A DNA stretch of 64,000 nt, from positions 260,322 to 324,321 of the forward strand of contig VFIW01000014.1 in assembly GCA_006386115.1 (NCBI GenBank), given 5' to 3'. Below are positions 32,451-41,807 of this stretch, one piece after another. The stretch is from Globisporangium splendens (lineage: Eukaryota; Oomycota; Peronosporomycetes; Pythiales; Pythiaceae). The notes beneath the pieces are model-generated. The model saw only the letters and a list, made by a program, of their open reading frames with translations, made no database searches and was not told where the DNA came from. The stretch's first letter is position 1, and every line of letters starts with the position of its first letter. Made by a program: the position numbers and the translations under genes.

Positions 32451-35400
32451 ATGGACGCAAATTATGCGCGCCAGGCGGAGAACCCGCGCGTATGCGGTCA
32501 ATACAAAGGAAGCCTCTGGACACTGGTGCTCATCGCGGCCTCGCTCGTGTCCGGATCCGTCGCAGAAGCTAAGCCACATGCGCAATCTAGAGCCCATGTG
32601 CCTGCAACGGACGCCGCTGGGGACGACACGCTCGTGCACTTTAGCGGACTGCGCGAGCTCTCGGGGACGAGCTACAAGTCGTTCAAGAACCGCTTCCGCC
32701 GCCACTTAAAGGGCGTGCAGTGCCTCAAATACCATGCCGCAGGCAACTGGTGGCATTACGAGTGGTGCGTGGACGCAGGCGTGCGGCAGTTCCATCCGGC
32801 AAACACGCAGAATGGGGAAGAGGAGGCTGGGATTGTTCTGGGAAGATATCCCTCGGACAAACAGCAGGTGCTGCATATCCAGCCGGTCGAGGACCTCTCG
32901 CAGCTGCGCAATCCAGACTATATGGGGTACTACGCGTTGCAAAAGTACAAACAGGGTGACGTGTGTGATGAGCCCAGTGCCGCCGCTAAGCGCCGATCGG
33001 TCGACATCCACTACAAGTGCTGCGTATACCGCGCGAATGAGACGTACATTGAGCAAGTGCACGAGCCTTCGCTATGTGAATACACGATGACCGTGTGCAC
33101 ACCCGTGGCATGTGGGCTCATGCAGAACGATCAGTACGTTCTCGGTGCAGCCACGCGCGTCAGCGAAGACGAGCGATTGTTGCTGGTGGAGACCGTGAAG
33201 GGCATGTTCTACCACGCGTACTTCGGGTACCTGGAGAATGCATTTCCCCTGGACGCACTGCTGCCGATCTCGTGTCGTGGCGAGACCTTCGAACTTGGCA
33301 AAATCCAGATGCTCACGCTCATTGATACGCTGGACACGCTCGCAATCCTAGAAGACGCCACGGAGTTCCAGCGCGCCGTGAAGCTCGTGGTCTCGCGCGC
33401 CGATTTCAACTTGGACACCGAGGTCTCGGTCTTTGAGACGACAATCCGAGTGCTCGGCGGTCTTCTGTCGGCGCATCTCTTTGCCATCGATGAGAAGCTG
33501 GCACTCTATCCTCCAGGAGTGTACCAGAATGAGCTGCTGGAGTTAGCTGTGGACTTGGGTGAGCGGCTGATGCCAGCGTTCAAGACGGCAACGGGAATCC
33601 CTTACGGCACAGTCAATTTGAGGAACGGCGTGCCCGAAGGCGAGACGCCGATTGCGTCGACCGCAGGCGCCGGGTCGCTCTCCATGGAGTTCACGATGCT
33701 CAGCGTGCTCACAGGCGATGCAAAGTATGCGAATGCGGCGCGTGGCGCCGTGCGCGCGCTATTCCAACGGCGGTCCACACTCGGTCTCCTCGGGAAGCAT
33801 ATCGACACGCGGACAGGAGATTGGACTGAGACCATTTCTGGGCCAGGCTCAAACTCGGACAGCTTCTACGAGTATCTCTTGAAGATGTACATGACGTTCA
33901 ACGACGAAGAATCGCTTGCGATGTTCGCGACTGTGTACCCGGCTGTGCTGCAGCACAATCTCCACGGCGACTGGTATACGGACGTCTCGATGTGGAACGG
34001 CTGTGGCAACGGCGCCGTTCTCTTTGAAAATTTGGTGGCGTTTTGGCCAGGGATGCAGGTCTCAGTCGGGCATTTCAACTCGGCGACCAAGTCGATGAAC
34101 TCATTCTATCGCGTGTGGCGAGAGTACGGCTTCATCCCCGAACAGTTCAATGTGCTCGAGTGGAAACCACTGCGCGGCCGCGGATCGCGATATCCGCTTC
34201 GCCCAGAGCTCATCGAGTCCACTTTCTACATGCACGAGGCAACAAACGACTCGTCATGGCTGCGCGCAGGCGCTCACTTTGTGCACTCGCTGCAGAAACA
34301 CTCGAAGGCCAAGTGCGGCTATGCGACGATCGCCGACATCGAGACGAAGCAGCAGGAGGACAACATGCCGTCGTTCTTCCTGTCCGAGACGTGCAAGTAC
34401 CTGTACCTGCTCTTTAACACGACGCACTTCTATCGCCGCGGCGACTACGTCATGACCACGGAAGCGCATCCGTTCCCGATTCTCCCTGCGAAGCTCGTGG
34501 ACCCGATCATTCATTCCCCGCTCTACACAAACAGAACTGTGACAGCGACGGTGGATCACAACGGCGATGCTGTGGAAGCAATAACATCGACAAGCTTGTC
34601 TACGAGTGCCTACAAAATTCATCAGCTGCAGTGTCTCGCGCATCAGTTTTGGGACCCATTCCATTATCAAATCCGTTACGAAGGCAATGTGGTCGAGAAA
34701 ACGCCGCGCTGTCACCAGATCGCGGCCGCGAAGACGCTCCAGGCAACGTCTGTGAAGAAGACTGTGGCGACTAATGCCGACAAAGCGTCAGCATCCAAGC
34801 CGCTACTGGAGACGCTTGGTGACTGGCTGCCAGAGCTGGAGAAGCGTCTAGGCAAGACTCTCGGCGAATTCAACCTCGACACATCGTCGCTGGTGAACGG
34901 TAACATCGATGATCTCGTCAACATCGGCCCGGATGTACCCGAGTCCGATCACGAGTGGATCAAGAGCCTCTTGGACGAGAACCGGAGCGAGTTTTTCGGC
35001 AAGAAATCGTTCCGCACGATCTACGGCGGCGCGAAATTCGGGCACTTCCGCATCGACCAGCTCGACAACACGATGCGCATCACGCGCGAAGTCACGGGCG
35101 AGTGGATCGAGACCTCGGGCTTGGGCGATCCGGTCCACTTGCTCGTGTCCTACGGCAACGAAGATCGGCTGCAGGACCTGGAACAACCGCAACGTGGCGA
35201 GCACGCCCACGAACTGGAGTTCACCAAGCATTTGGTGTATGAAATGCAGAGCGACTACAGTCTCCCGATCGAGCGGAGCTGTCGCCTGAACATGCTGGTC
35301 TCGCCGGGTCGCGAGGAGCGACCGGAGCTACGTTACAGTTTCCCATGCGTCGCTGCTGGCTTCGGGCTGACTGACAATCTCAAGGAATCGCATACGTTCC

Positions 35401-35990
35401 CCGCAGCCGAACTCGAAGTCGCCAAGCCACTGGACGCCTGCGGATGGCTCGCGAACGACAGTATCAAGGGTAAAATCGTGGTGGCGACGCGCGGCGTGTG
35501 CTTTTTCGAGAGCAAGGCGCGCAATGCCGGGAGACGCGGTGCCGCAGGTGTCATCATCGTGAACAACGAAGCCAGCGACCACATCATGGTCATGGGCGGA
35601 AGTGGTGGCATGGATGATGATGACGTGGACGTGAAGGACGATGAAGCAGCAGCGATTCCTGTCGTGATGGTGCCGAAGCGGCTCGGCGAATGGTTCGACC
35701 AGCAGCTCGCGCTCGCGTGGCAGCAAATGGACCAGCTCACGGTCGAGATCGAGCTCACCGTGCGAGACACTAGGACTAAGGCTCAGGACGAGACGCACCA
35801 GCCAGTCGAGTACCCGTTTGTCGACGGCCTCGCGACCAACTTGCAGGTGTTTGGTCCTGAATGGGGCGTGCACCTGCAGCTCTCGGAGAATGACGGCAAG
35901 GGCAAACAGGGCGAGTCGTACACGATCTCCATCGTGGAGACCCCAAGTGGCGGCCCAGTAAAGGCGGAGGAAAATGCCTTAACGCTGTGA
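32451..35990 (+). CDS. ERAD glycan protein: OS-9-type MRH lectin + EDEM (GH47) mannosidase + PA domain
   Basis: A 1,179-residue protein with a hydrophobic ER signal near residues 24-36 (WTLVLIAASLVSG). Residues about 89-222 form an MRH domain like OS-9/Yos9: WWHYEWC, then RQFH (Gln), the Arg after GDVCD, and HEPSLCEY (Glu and Tyr), so all four mannose-contacting residues are present. Residues about 246-677 are a GH47 domain of the EDEM branch: MFYHAYFGYLENAFP, SVFETTIRVLGG and LRPELIEST with the likely catalytic glutamates, the aspartate in SDSFYEYL, and TTEAHP at the calcium site. A PA domain lies at about 950-1087 (KIVVATRGVCFFESKARNAG, then IPVVMV). EDEM trims mannose from misfolded glycoproteins and OS-9 reads the trimmed glycan; both functions are here in one chain. 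It has no HDEL-type tail. An alternative start is the ATG at 32406. Confidence 0.88.
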   Translation: MDANYARQAENPRVCGQYKGSLWTLVLIAASLVSGSVAEAKPHAQSRAHVPATDAAGDDTLVHFSGLRELSGTSYKSFKNRFRRHLKGVQCLKYHAAGNWWHYEWCVDAGVRQFHPANTQNGEEEAGIVLGRYPSDKQQVLHIQPVEDLSQLRNPDYMGYYALQKYKQGDVCDEPSAAAKRRSVDIHYKCCVYRANETYIEQVHEPSLCEYTMTVCTPVACGLMQNDQYVLGAATRVSEDERLLLVETVKGMFYHAYFGYLENAFPLDALLPISCRGETFELGKIQMLTLIDTLDTLAILEDATEFQRAVKLVVSRADFNLDTEVSVFETTIRVLGGLLSAHLFAIDEKLALYPPGVYQNELLELAVDLGERLMPAFKTATGIPYGTVNLRNGVPEGETPIASTAGAGSLSMEFTMLSVLTGDAKYANAARGAVRALFQRRSTLGLLGKHIDTRTGDWTETISGPGSNSDSFYEYLLKMYMTFNDEESLAMFATVYPAVLQHNLHGDWYTDVSMWNGCGNGAVLFENLVAFWPGMQVSVGHFNSATKSMNSFYRVWREYGFIPEQFNVLEWKPLRGRGSRYPLRPELIESTFYMHEATNDSSWLRAGAHFVHSLQKHSKAKCGYATIADIETKQQEDNMPSFFLSETCKYLYLLFNTTHFYRRGDYVMTTEAHPFPILPAKLVDPIIHSPLYTNRTVTATVDHNGDAVEAITSTSLSTSAYKIHQLQCLAHQFWDPFHYQIRYEGNVVEKTPRCHQIAAAKTLQATSVKKTVATNADKASASKPLLETLGDWLPELEKRLGKTLGEFNLDTSSLVNGNIDDLVNIGPDVPESDHEWIKSLLDENRSEFFGKKSFRTIYGGAKFGHFRIDQLDNTMRITREVTGEWIETSGLGDPVHLLVSYGNEDRLQDLEQPQRGEHAHELEFTKHLVYEMQSDYSLPIERSCRLNMLVSPGREERPELRYSFPCVAAGFGLTDNLKESHTFPAAELEVAKPLDACGWLANDSIKGKIVVATRGVCFFESKARNAGRRGAAGVIIVNNEASDHIMVMGGSGGMDDDDVDVKDDEAAAIPVVMVPKRLGEWFDQQLALAWQQMDQLTVEIELTVRDTRTKAQDETHQPVEYPFVDGLATNLQVFGPEWGVHLQLSENDGKGKQGESYTISIVETPSGGPVKAEENALTL

Positions 35991-36088
35991 GAGGGAGTAG
36001 ATGGATAAGCAATAGAAAACGCAGACAATACATGCAAATTTATGATACACAAACAAAAAAGCATTCTCTTGACGTTTGACTGCAAGAC

Positions 36089-36915
36089 TCAAAAGACACT
36101 CGGACGCTGGCGCGCTTGCTCCTTCTCGATGATCTCGTACTTGGCCGAACGCGTAATAAATAGAACCATCTCGATAAACATCATGCCGATGGCACCAGCG
36201 AGCCCCACGATCACTCGCTGCACACACATATGAAATAGAAAGCAGCACATGTCAGTGTCCAATTCCCCCCTCGCCATTGAACGAATAATCTGCGTACCGT
36301 TGTTTCGTTGTCGGTGAGCGTGCGCGCGAGGATGTACATCGCGACGAACGCCGTCACGCGTGCCGCGATCATGTTCGCGCCAATGGACAAATGCTGCTGC
36401 ACGGACTTTTGGTGCTGCGCGAACTCCACTTGGTTCGACTTCTTCTGCACGTTGCGCACCAAGCGGCCATACCGCATCTCTTCGTCCAAACGCAGCAGTC
36501 TCTTTCGACGGCGCTCCAAATACGCACTCTGCTCCTTCGCAACCTCGCTCTCTGGTACACTTGGATCATCAGCATTCAAGACTGCAACATCCACACGTGC
36601 GTTGCTGTCGCCGCTCTGTTTGAAGAACGATGCAATGGTCGGTGTCTCCGCTTGTTCGTCTCGCAATCGCCGCAGCAGCGCGGCCGCGTGGCGCAGCTGC
36701 AGCGTCGTGAGCGCCGTCGCGTCCTGTTTGCCCAGTGCCTTTAGCTCCTTTGCGTCATGCACGTGCTGCGCAATGTACGCGCGCAGCGCACGCACGCCGT
36801 CGCCCTGGAGCTCCACCACGTACCCCATTCGCTTTTCGTTCTGTGACCTCCCACCAAATACTGGGTTCAGAAAGGATCGCTCCGAATCTAGACCCTCCAT
36901 TAGTGTGGCGAACAT
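36089..36915 (-). CDS. VMA12: Vma12/TMEM199-like V-ATPase assembly factor
   Basis: Exons 36915-36298 and 36217-36089 give 248 residues; the 80-base intron is phase 0 (GTACGC to GTGCAG). The C-terminal half has the family pattern: the soluble VRNVQKKSNQVEFAQHQKSV stretch, a first TM (NMIAARVTAFVAMYILA), a short polar loop and, from exon 2, a second TM (VIVGLAGAIGMMFIEMVLFI) ending in a basic segment. In yeast and animals this ER membrane protein helps assemble the V0 sector of the vacuolar proton pump. A second ATG at 36900 is possible. It is divergent from the beta-COP gene with about 200 bases between the starts. Confidence 0.75.
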
Positions 36916-37117
36916 ATAAATAGTGCATGAGTCCCCCTTCCTCTATTTCATCCAATCATGCTATAGATCACTTTCCTTTTCAGCGAATGAGAGTGTGCCG
37001 CCTGGGCTTCGTCTGCGCACAGCGACTGCTTTTTTCGCCGACCTCCCCCTCTTTGCGAGGGGGAAATATATCCGAATCGGCGAGCTTGAAGCGCGGACGA
37101 CGACTTAGACGACGAGG

Positions 37118-40093
37118 ATGGCGGCAGCGGGCGGATTCGGCGGCGCGGGCGGCGTCTCCAACGAGCGCTACTGCACGCTACTGCTGCAGCCGGCGACCGG
37201 CAGCGACAAGGCGATGCCCCCGAGCCAGGACGAGATCCTCAAGGGGCTCGAGTCCCCCAAGGTGGAGCTCAAGATCAAAGCCGTCAAGGCGGCGATCGTC
37301 GGCGTGCTCCACGGCGAAAAGTTCCCCAAGGTGCTCATGCACATCATCCGCTTCTGCTCCACGCAGAGCGATCACGCGCTCAAGAAGCTTCTCATGATCT
37401 TCTGGGAGATCGCGCCAAAATTCGAACAAGTCGCTGATGCCCCCGGCCAAGCGCCAGGCGCTCCTCGCCCTGCGCCGAAACTGCTCCCGGAGATGATCCT
37501 GGTGTGCAATGCGCTGTTGAACGACTTGAACCACCCGAACGAGTACATTCGCGGGTGCATGCTGCGTTTCCTGTGTAAGATCAAGGAGAAGGAGATCTTG
37601 GAGCCGTTGAAGGACGCCGTGAAGGCGAATCTCGAGCACCGTCACTCGTACGTGCGTAAGAACGCGGTTATGACTGTGTACACGATGTACAAGACGTACG
37701 GCGACCTGCTGATCCCGGATGCTCCTGAACTCATCGAGCGCTTCATCCAGAACGAAAGTGACACTGGCGCGCGTCGCAACGCGTTCCTCATGCTCTTTGA
37801 CTGCGCGCAGGAGATCGCCGTCAACTTCCTGATGAACACGATGGACCAGGTGCCAAAGTTCGGCGATGGTTTTTCGCTCGTGATTCTCGAGATGACGCGT
37901 AAGGTGTGCCGTCAAGATCCTGCGCAAAAGTCCCGCTTTGTTCGCTGCATCTTCCAGTTGCTCAACTCGGCGTCGCCTGCTGTCAGCTACGAAGCCGCAT
38001 GGACGTTGGTTACGCTTTCTTCGGCGCCAACCGCAGTGCGTGCAGCGGCGAAGACCTACTGTGGGTTGCTCAACTCGCAGAGCGACAACAACATCAAGCT
38101 GATCGTTCTTGACCGACTCGCGGATCTCAAGAAGCACCACACGAAGGTGCTGCAGGAGATCCTCATGGACATTATGCGTGCGCTGTCGTCGCCAAGCATC
38201 GATATCTGCAAGAAGGTGTTGGAGATCGCGATGGATCTGGTGTCGGTGCGTAACATTGAGGAAGTTGTGAACCACCTCAAGCGCGAGGTCGTGAAAACAC
38301 AGGACAAGACGCTCGAGAAAAGCGGCGAGTACCGTCACTTGCTGATCCAAGCGATCCACTCGTGCGCCGTCAAGTTCCCAGATGTCGCAAACCACGTCGT
38401 GCACTTGCTGATGGAGTTCTTGAACTCGGATGGCGCCATGGACGTGATCCTGTTCGTTCGCGCCATGTGCGAATCGTACCCGGATCTTCGCGAAAGCATC
38501 TTGCAAAAGCTGCTCGTGTCGTTCTCTGACATCGCGTTGGCCAAGGTGTACCGTGTGGCGCTCTGGATTCTAGGCGAGTACTCGACGGAGCTGCGCGATG
38601 GCGTGGACAATGAGACGTCGATCATTGAAGCTGCGAAGGCGATCTTTGGTGCGCTCGGTTCGTTGCCGTTCCTAACGGACGCGATGCTCAAGGCACCAGC
38701 ACAGGAGGCCATCGAGGAAGCAACTGGTGCGGCGTACAAACCTGTGACTAAGAGCGTTGTGCTCGCCGATGGCACGTACGCGACCGAGACGTCGTACGCG
38801 TCTACAAAGAAGACCGTCGTTGTCGAAGAAGAAAATGTGCCTGGGTTGCGTAAGCTGATCTTGGGTGGCGACTTTTTCTTGGGCACTGCCGTTGCTTCGA
38901 CGTTGACGAAGTTGTGTTTGCGTGCGACGCGCGGCAACCCATCGGCAGCGAGCGGTGGCGCGCTGAAGCACCTCGTGTTGGAGTCCTCGCGGTACATGGT
39001 TGCGATCATCGGCTACGGCGAGTCGAAGGACTCCAAGCACGAGATCGACGAAGACTCGACGCGCCGCATCTTGGTCGGTGTCCGTGTCTTGCTTGACCCT
39101 CAATGCGCACAGGCGACGCACAAGATCATCACCGAAGAGTGTCGTCAATCGTACCGTCAGCTTTTGGAGGCGCAGAAGGCGCTGGAAGCCGAGAATGAAT
39201 CCCCTGAGGAGCCTGTGACGCAAGCTGATGATTTGATCAGTTTCCGCCAGTTGCGCGGCAAGAAGGCGCTCGGTTCGACGGATATTGACATTGACGATGG
39301 TGCGGATATCAACCGTGCACTTGGTCAAGACGGGTCGAACGAGTACTCTGGCAACTTGCGCCATGTGCATCAACTCACTGGCTTTGCCGACCCGGTGTAC
39401 GCCGAAGCGTATGTGACCGTGCACGACTATGATATCGTGCTGGAGATCTTGGTGATCAATCGCTTGCCGCAGACACTCAACAATCTATCGATCGATCTTT
39501 CCACGATTGGAGACTTGAAGATTGTGGAACGTCCACAGCCGCAGACCATTGGACCGCTCGACCAGCGCACGATTCGCGCCAACATTAAGGTGTCGTCTAC
39601 GGAAACGGGCCACATCTTTGGCACGATCGTGTACGACTCGACGTCCGGCGCGGAGAAGACCTACGTGAACCTGAACGACATTCACTTAGATATTATGGAT
39701 TACATTCAGCCAGCGAGTTGCACGGACTCGGAGTTCCGCGCGATGTGGGCCGAATTCGAGTGGGAGAACAAGGTTGCCGTGAACACGGAGATCACGAATG
39801 TGTTCCAGTTCTTGCAGCACATCGTGGACAAGACGAACATGCGCTGCTTGACACCGACGGCGTCCCTGGGCGGCGACACGAACTTTTTGGCGGCGAATTT
39901 ATATGCAAAGAGTGTGTTTGGCGAAGACGCGCTGGTGAATTTGAGTGTGGAGAAGCAGGACAAGGGCCGCATTGCCGGGTACATCCGTATCCGCAGCAAG
40001 ACACAGGGCATCGCACTCAGTCTGGGAGATCGCATCACAGCGGTGCAGCGCGGCAAAGAAGACCAGGGCAAGCGCAAGAAAGTGATGTCGTAG
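37118..40093 (+). CDS. COPB1: Coatomer subunit beta (beta-COP)
   Basis: A 991-residue, intronless protein of normal beta-COP length. The N-terminal two thirds are adaptin-like HEAT repeats (KVELKIKAVKAAIVGVLHGE, NEYIRGCMLRFLCKI, RRNAFLMLFDCAQE). A linker with DDLISFRQLRGKK leads to the C-terminal coatomer beta appendage (GFADPVYAEAYVTVHDYDI, then NLSIDLSTIGDLKIVERP). Beta-COP is part of the F-subcomplex of the COPI coat and is needed for Golgi-to-ER and intra-Golgi vesicles. The start is the first in-frame ATG. A weak Inr-like TCACTTTCCTTTT lies at 36968-36980. Confidence 0.95.
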   Translation: MAAAGGFGGAGGVSNERYCTLLLQPATGSDKAMPPSQDEILKGLESPKVELKIKAVKAAIVGVLHGEKFPKVLMHIIRFCSTQSDHALKKLLMIFWEIAPKFEQVADAPGQAPGAPRPAPKLLPEMILVCNALLNDLNHPNEYIRGCMLRFLCKIKEKEILEPLKDAVKANLEHRHSYVRKNAVMTVYTMYKTYGDLLIPDAPELIERFIQNESDTGARRNAFLMLFDCAQEIAVNFLMNTMDQVPKFGDGFSLVILEMTRKVCRQDPAQKSRFVRCIFQLLNSASPAVSYEAAWTLVTLSSAPTAVRAAAKTYCGLLNSQSDNNIKLIVLDRLADLKKHHTKVLQEILMDIMRALSSPSIDICKKVLEIAMDLVSVRNIEEVVNHLKREVVKTQDKTLEKSGEYRHLLIQAIHSCAVKFPDVANHVVHLLMEFLNSDGAMDVILFVRAMCESYPDLRESILQKLLVSFSDIALAKVYRVALWILGEYSTELRDGVDNETSIIEAAKAIFGALGSLPFLTDAMLKAPAQEAIEEATGAAYKPVTKSVVLADGTYATETSYASTKKTVVVEEENVPGLRKLILGGDFFLGTAVASTLTKLCLRATRGNPSAASGGALKHLVLESSRYMVAIIGYGESKDSKHEIDEDSTRRILVGVRVLLDPQCAQATHKIITEECRQSYRQLLEAQKALEAENESPEEPVTQADDLISFRQLRGKKALGSTDIDIDDGADINRALGQDGSNEYSGNLRHVHQLTGFADPVYAEAYVTVHDYDIVLEILVINRLPQTLNNLSIDLSTIGDLKIVERPQPQTIGPLDQRTIRANIKVSSTETGHIFGTIVYDSTSGAEKTYVNLNDIHLDIMDYIQPASCTDSEFRAMWAEFEWENKVAVNTEITNVFQFLQHIVDKTNMRCLTPTASLGGDTNFLAANLYAKSVFGEDALVNLSVEKQDKGRIAGYIRIRSKTQGIALSLGDRITAVQRGKEDQGKRKKVMS

Positions 40094-40971
40094 AAAGGAG
40101 AAGAAGAAGAGAAGGAAAAAGATGGGAGCTGATGGCAATTGCTGGCACCTCGCGAAGGAAAGGGTAAACGTGTTGGGAAGTTGCATTTTCACGCCTGTAA
40201 TGTGTTTTTGAATGTAAACGGAGAAAAAAAAGGAAAAGCAGGACGCAGCTAAAAGATGGCAGGAGATGGACTACGCACCGACACTTAATGCCACTGCCTC
40301 ATTATACAACAGACCCACACCCGTTCCACTCATCCAGTGCATCCATTTCATCCTCCTATTGTGGCAATAGGGATTAAGCCAGTCGAGAACCACCACGTGC
40401 GGGATCGTCATGTGGCTGTCATTTTCACGCCATCCTCGCAAGCACCACCAGCATATGCACAGTTTGAGTGCAACATCCGCCACATGCATGCCAGTGTGTA
40501 GCTCTCGGCTCCATCTGCGGATCCTTTCGTGTCGGAATTTCGATGGCTCTGTTTCTGCGAGGTATTCTACGACCCAAGTAGAGTCTCGTCCATTAATCCA
40601 GTCGCGCCTCTACATCTGCAGAACGTGTTTACGCTTTGACTCGTCAAGATGGTCGACACACGCACCGTGCTCTACTCCAGTATACATTTTCCCATACAAG
40701 TGGGTGCTGACTATTTCTTTCGATAGGAGGTCACGTTCGACCAGCTGGTGGGCGGACACATGCATCGTCTGTCTGTGCATGCGATTGCTAACAGCGCACA
40801 ATCCCTCGGATCCCCCTGCACGATGCGTTCGCGAGTGAGCGACGAGGATATGCGGACTTGGCGTTTGACTAACGCACATTCTTCTCACTCACTTGCGATC
40901 TTGCCGCGTCCTTCCCACGCGTTGCATACACACAAGAGCACACAGTCAAAGAATAAGAACAAGACGCACAA
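40094..40971. other. Intergenic region
   Basis: Spacer after beta-COP. A 142-codon frame at 40410-40838 has no domain, poor codon use and no promoter motif, so it is not called. Nothing else is recognised. Confidence 0.6.
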
Positions 40972-41433
40972 ATGCAGCAGCGCATGCACCTGTGGCTAGT
41001 TTGCATGGTCCTCCTCTGCTTCACACTGAGTGCGAGTGCGGAGTTCGACGCACAGGCGTTTCCCGATCGCGACGACATGGCGGCTGTCATGGGCCGAGTG
41101 GCAGTCCCAAGCGACAATCTCCCAGCCTCTTCCCTTCAGACCACGACATCTCCAAGTCTGCGCGGATCTCCCAGCGAAAGTGCTGCAGCAGAGCACGATG
41201 AACGCGACGCATTATCATCGGCGACAGGCTCGCAGGACGATCGCAGCAGCAGCATTCTCCCCGGTCGCAACGGTTTTGGCCACGTGTCCTACGACAGCAG
41301 CACGCCAGCAAGCGCTGGTAGTAGCAGCTCCGCAGCAGCAGCAGCAGACACCAGAGCGCGCATCCGACACGCAGGCAAGGTCGCGAGCGCCATGAGCCCC
41401 GACAACCTCCTCAAGCTGCGCGCCGCCTTCTAG
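40972..41433 (+). CDS. Small secreted Ser/Ala-rich protein, candidate apoplastic or effector protein
   Basis: A 153-residue protein with a strong signal peptide (LWLVCMVLLCFTLSASA, cleavage near residue 23). The mature part is Ser/Ala/Asp-rich with no cysteines, so probably disordered. It holds SLRG and about a dozen residues later a DERD, which faintly recalls the RxLR-dEER or YxSL[RK] arrangement, but neither consensus is met. A poly-Ala run and a short helical end (SPDNLLKLRAAF) close it. Function unknown. Secretion is supported by sequence; an effector role is only a guess. Confidence 0.55.
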   Translation: MQQRMHLWLVCMVLLCFTLSASAEFDAQAFPDRDDMAAVMGRVAVPSDNLPASSLQTTTSPSLRGSPSESAAAEHDERDALSSATGSQDDRSSSILPGRNGFGHVSYDSSTPASAGSSSSAAAAADTRARIRHAGKVASAMSPDNLLKLRAAF

Positions 41434-41807
41434 TCAGCACAACTTCAGCATAGAAACTCGCTAGTGTTATTATTATAAGTATCAACATGCATTATTAGCA
41501 GGATTTTTCGAATTTCTCACTCCTGATTTTACTACTTTTTAGGTCATTATTTCGTGTAAAGAGTTTTATTGTCTTATAGTCGACATTAAAAAGGTATTTT
41601 GCAGTCAAACATGCTTTAGAAAGAGGGATCTGAACCGAATACCACCTCAACAAACGCCCGTCTTCTGTTCAGTATGTCTACTGTGCTCGCAGACGGTTCA
41701 GCGACCTGAACCGGACCGCGAATCAAACGAGGGTTTGAAATTGAAAAAGGTGCCCCCAGCGCCAATTCCAAACCGCGCAACACTCAAATCGCAGGCAAGA
41801 GGCGGCC
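41434..41807. other. Intergenic region
   Basis: AT-rich spacer before the NEMP gene; nothing recognised. Confidence 0.6.

Noticed and set aside
37178..38506. Minus-strand 442-codon frame opposite beta-COP
   Set aside because: Shadow of a strongly conserved coding region.
40972..41433. Calling the small secreted protein an RxLR effector
   Set aside because: There is no R-x-L-R, only SLRG and a DERD; the evidence supports secretion only.
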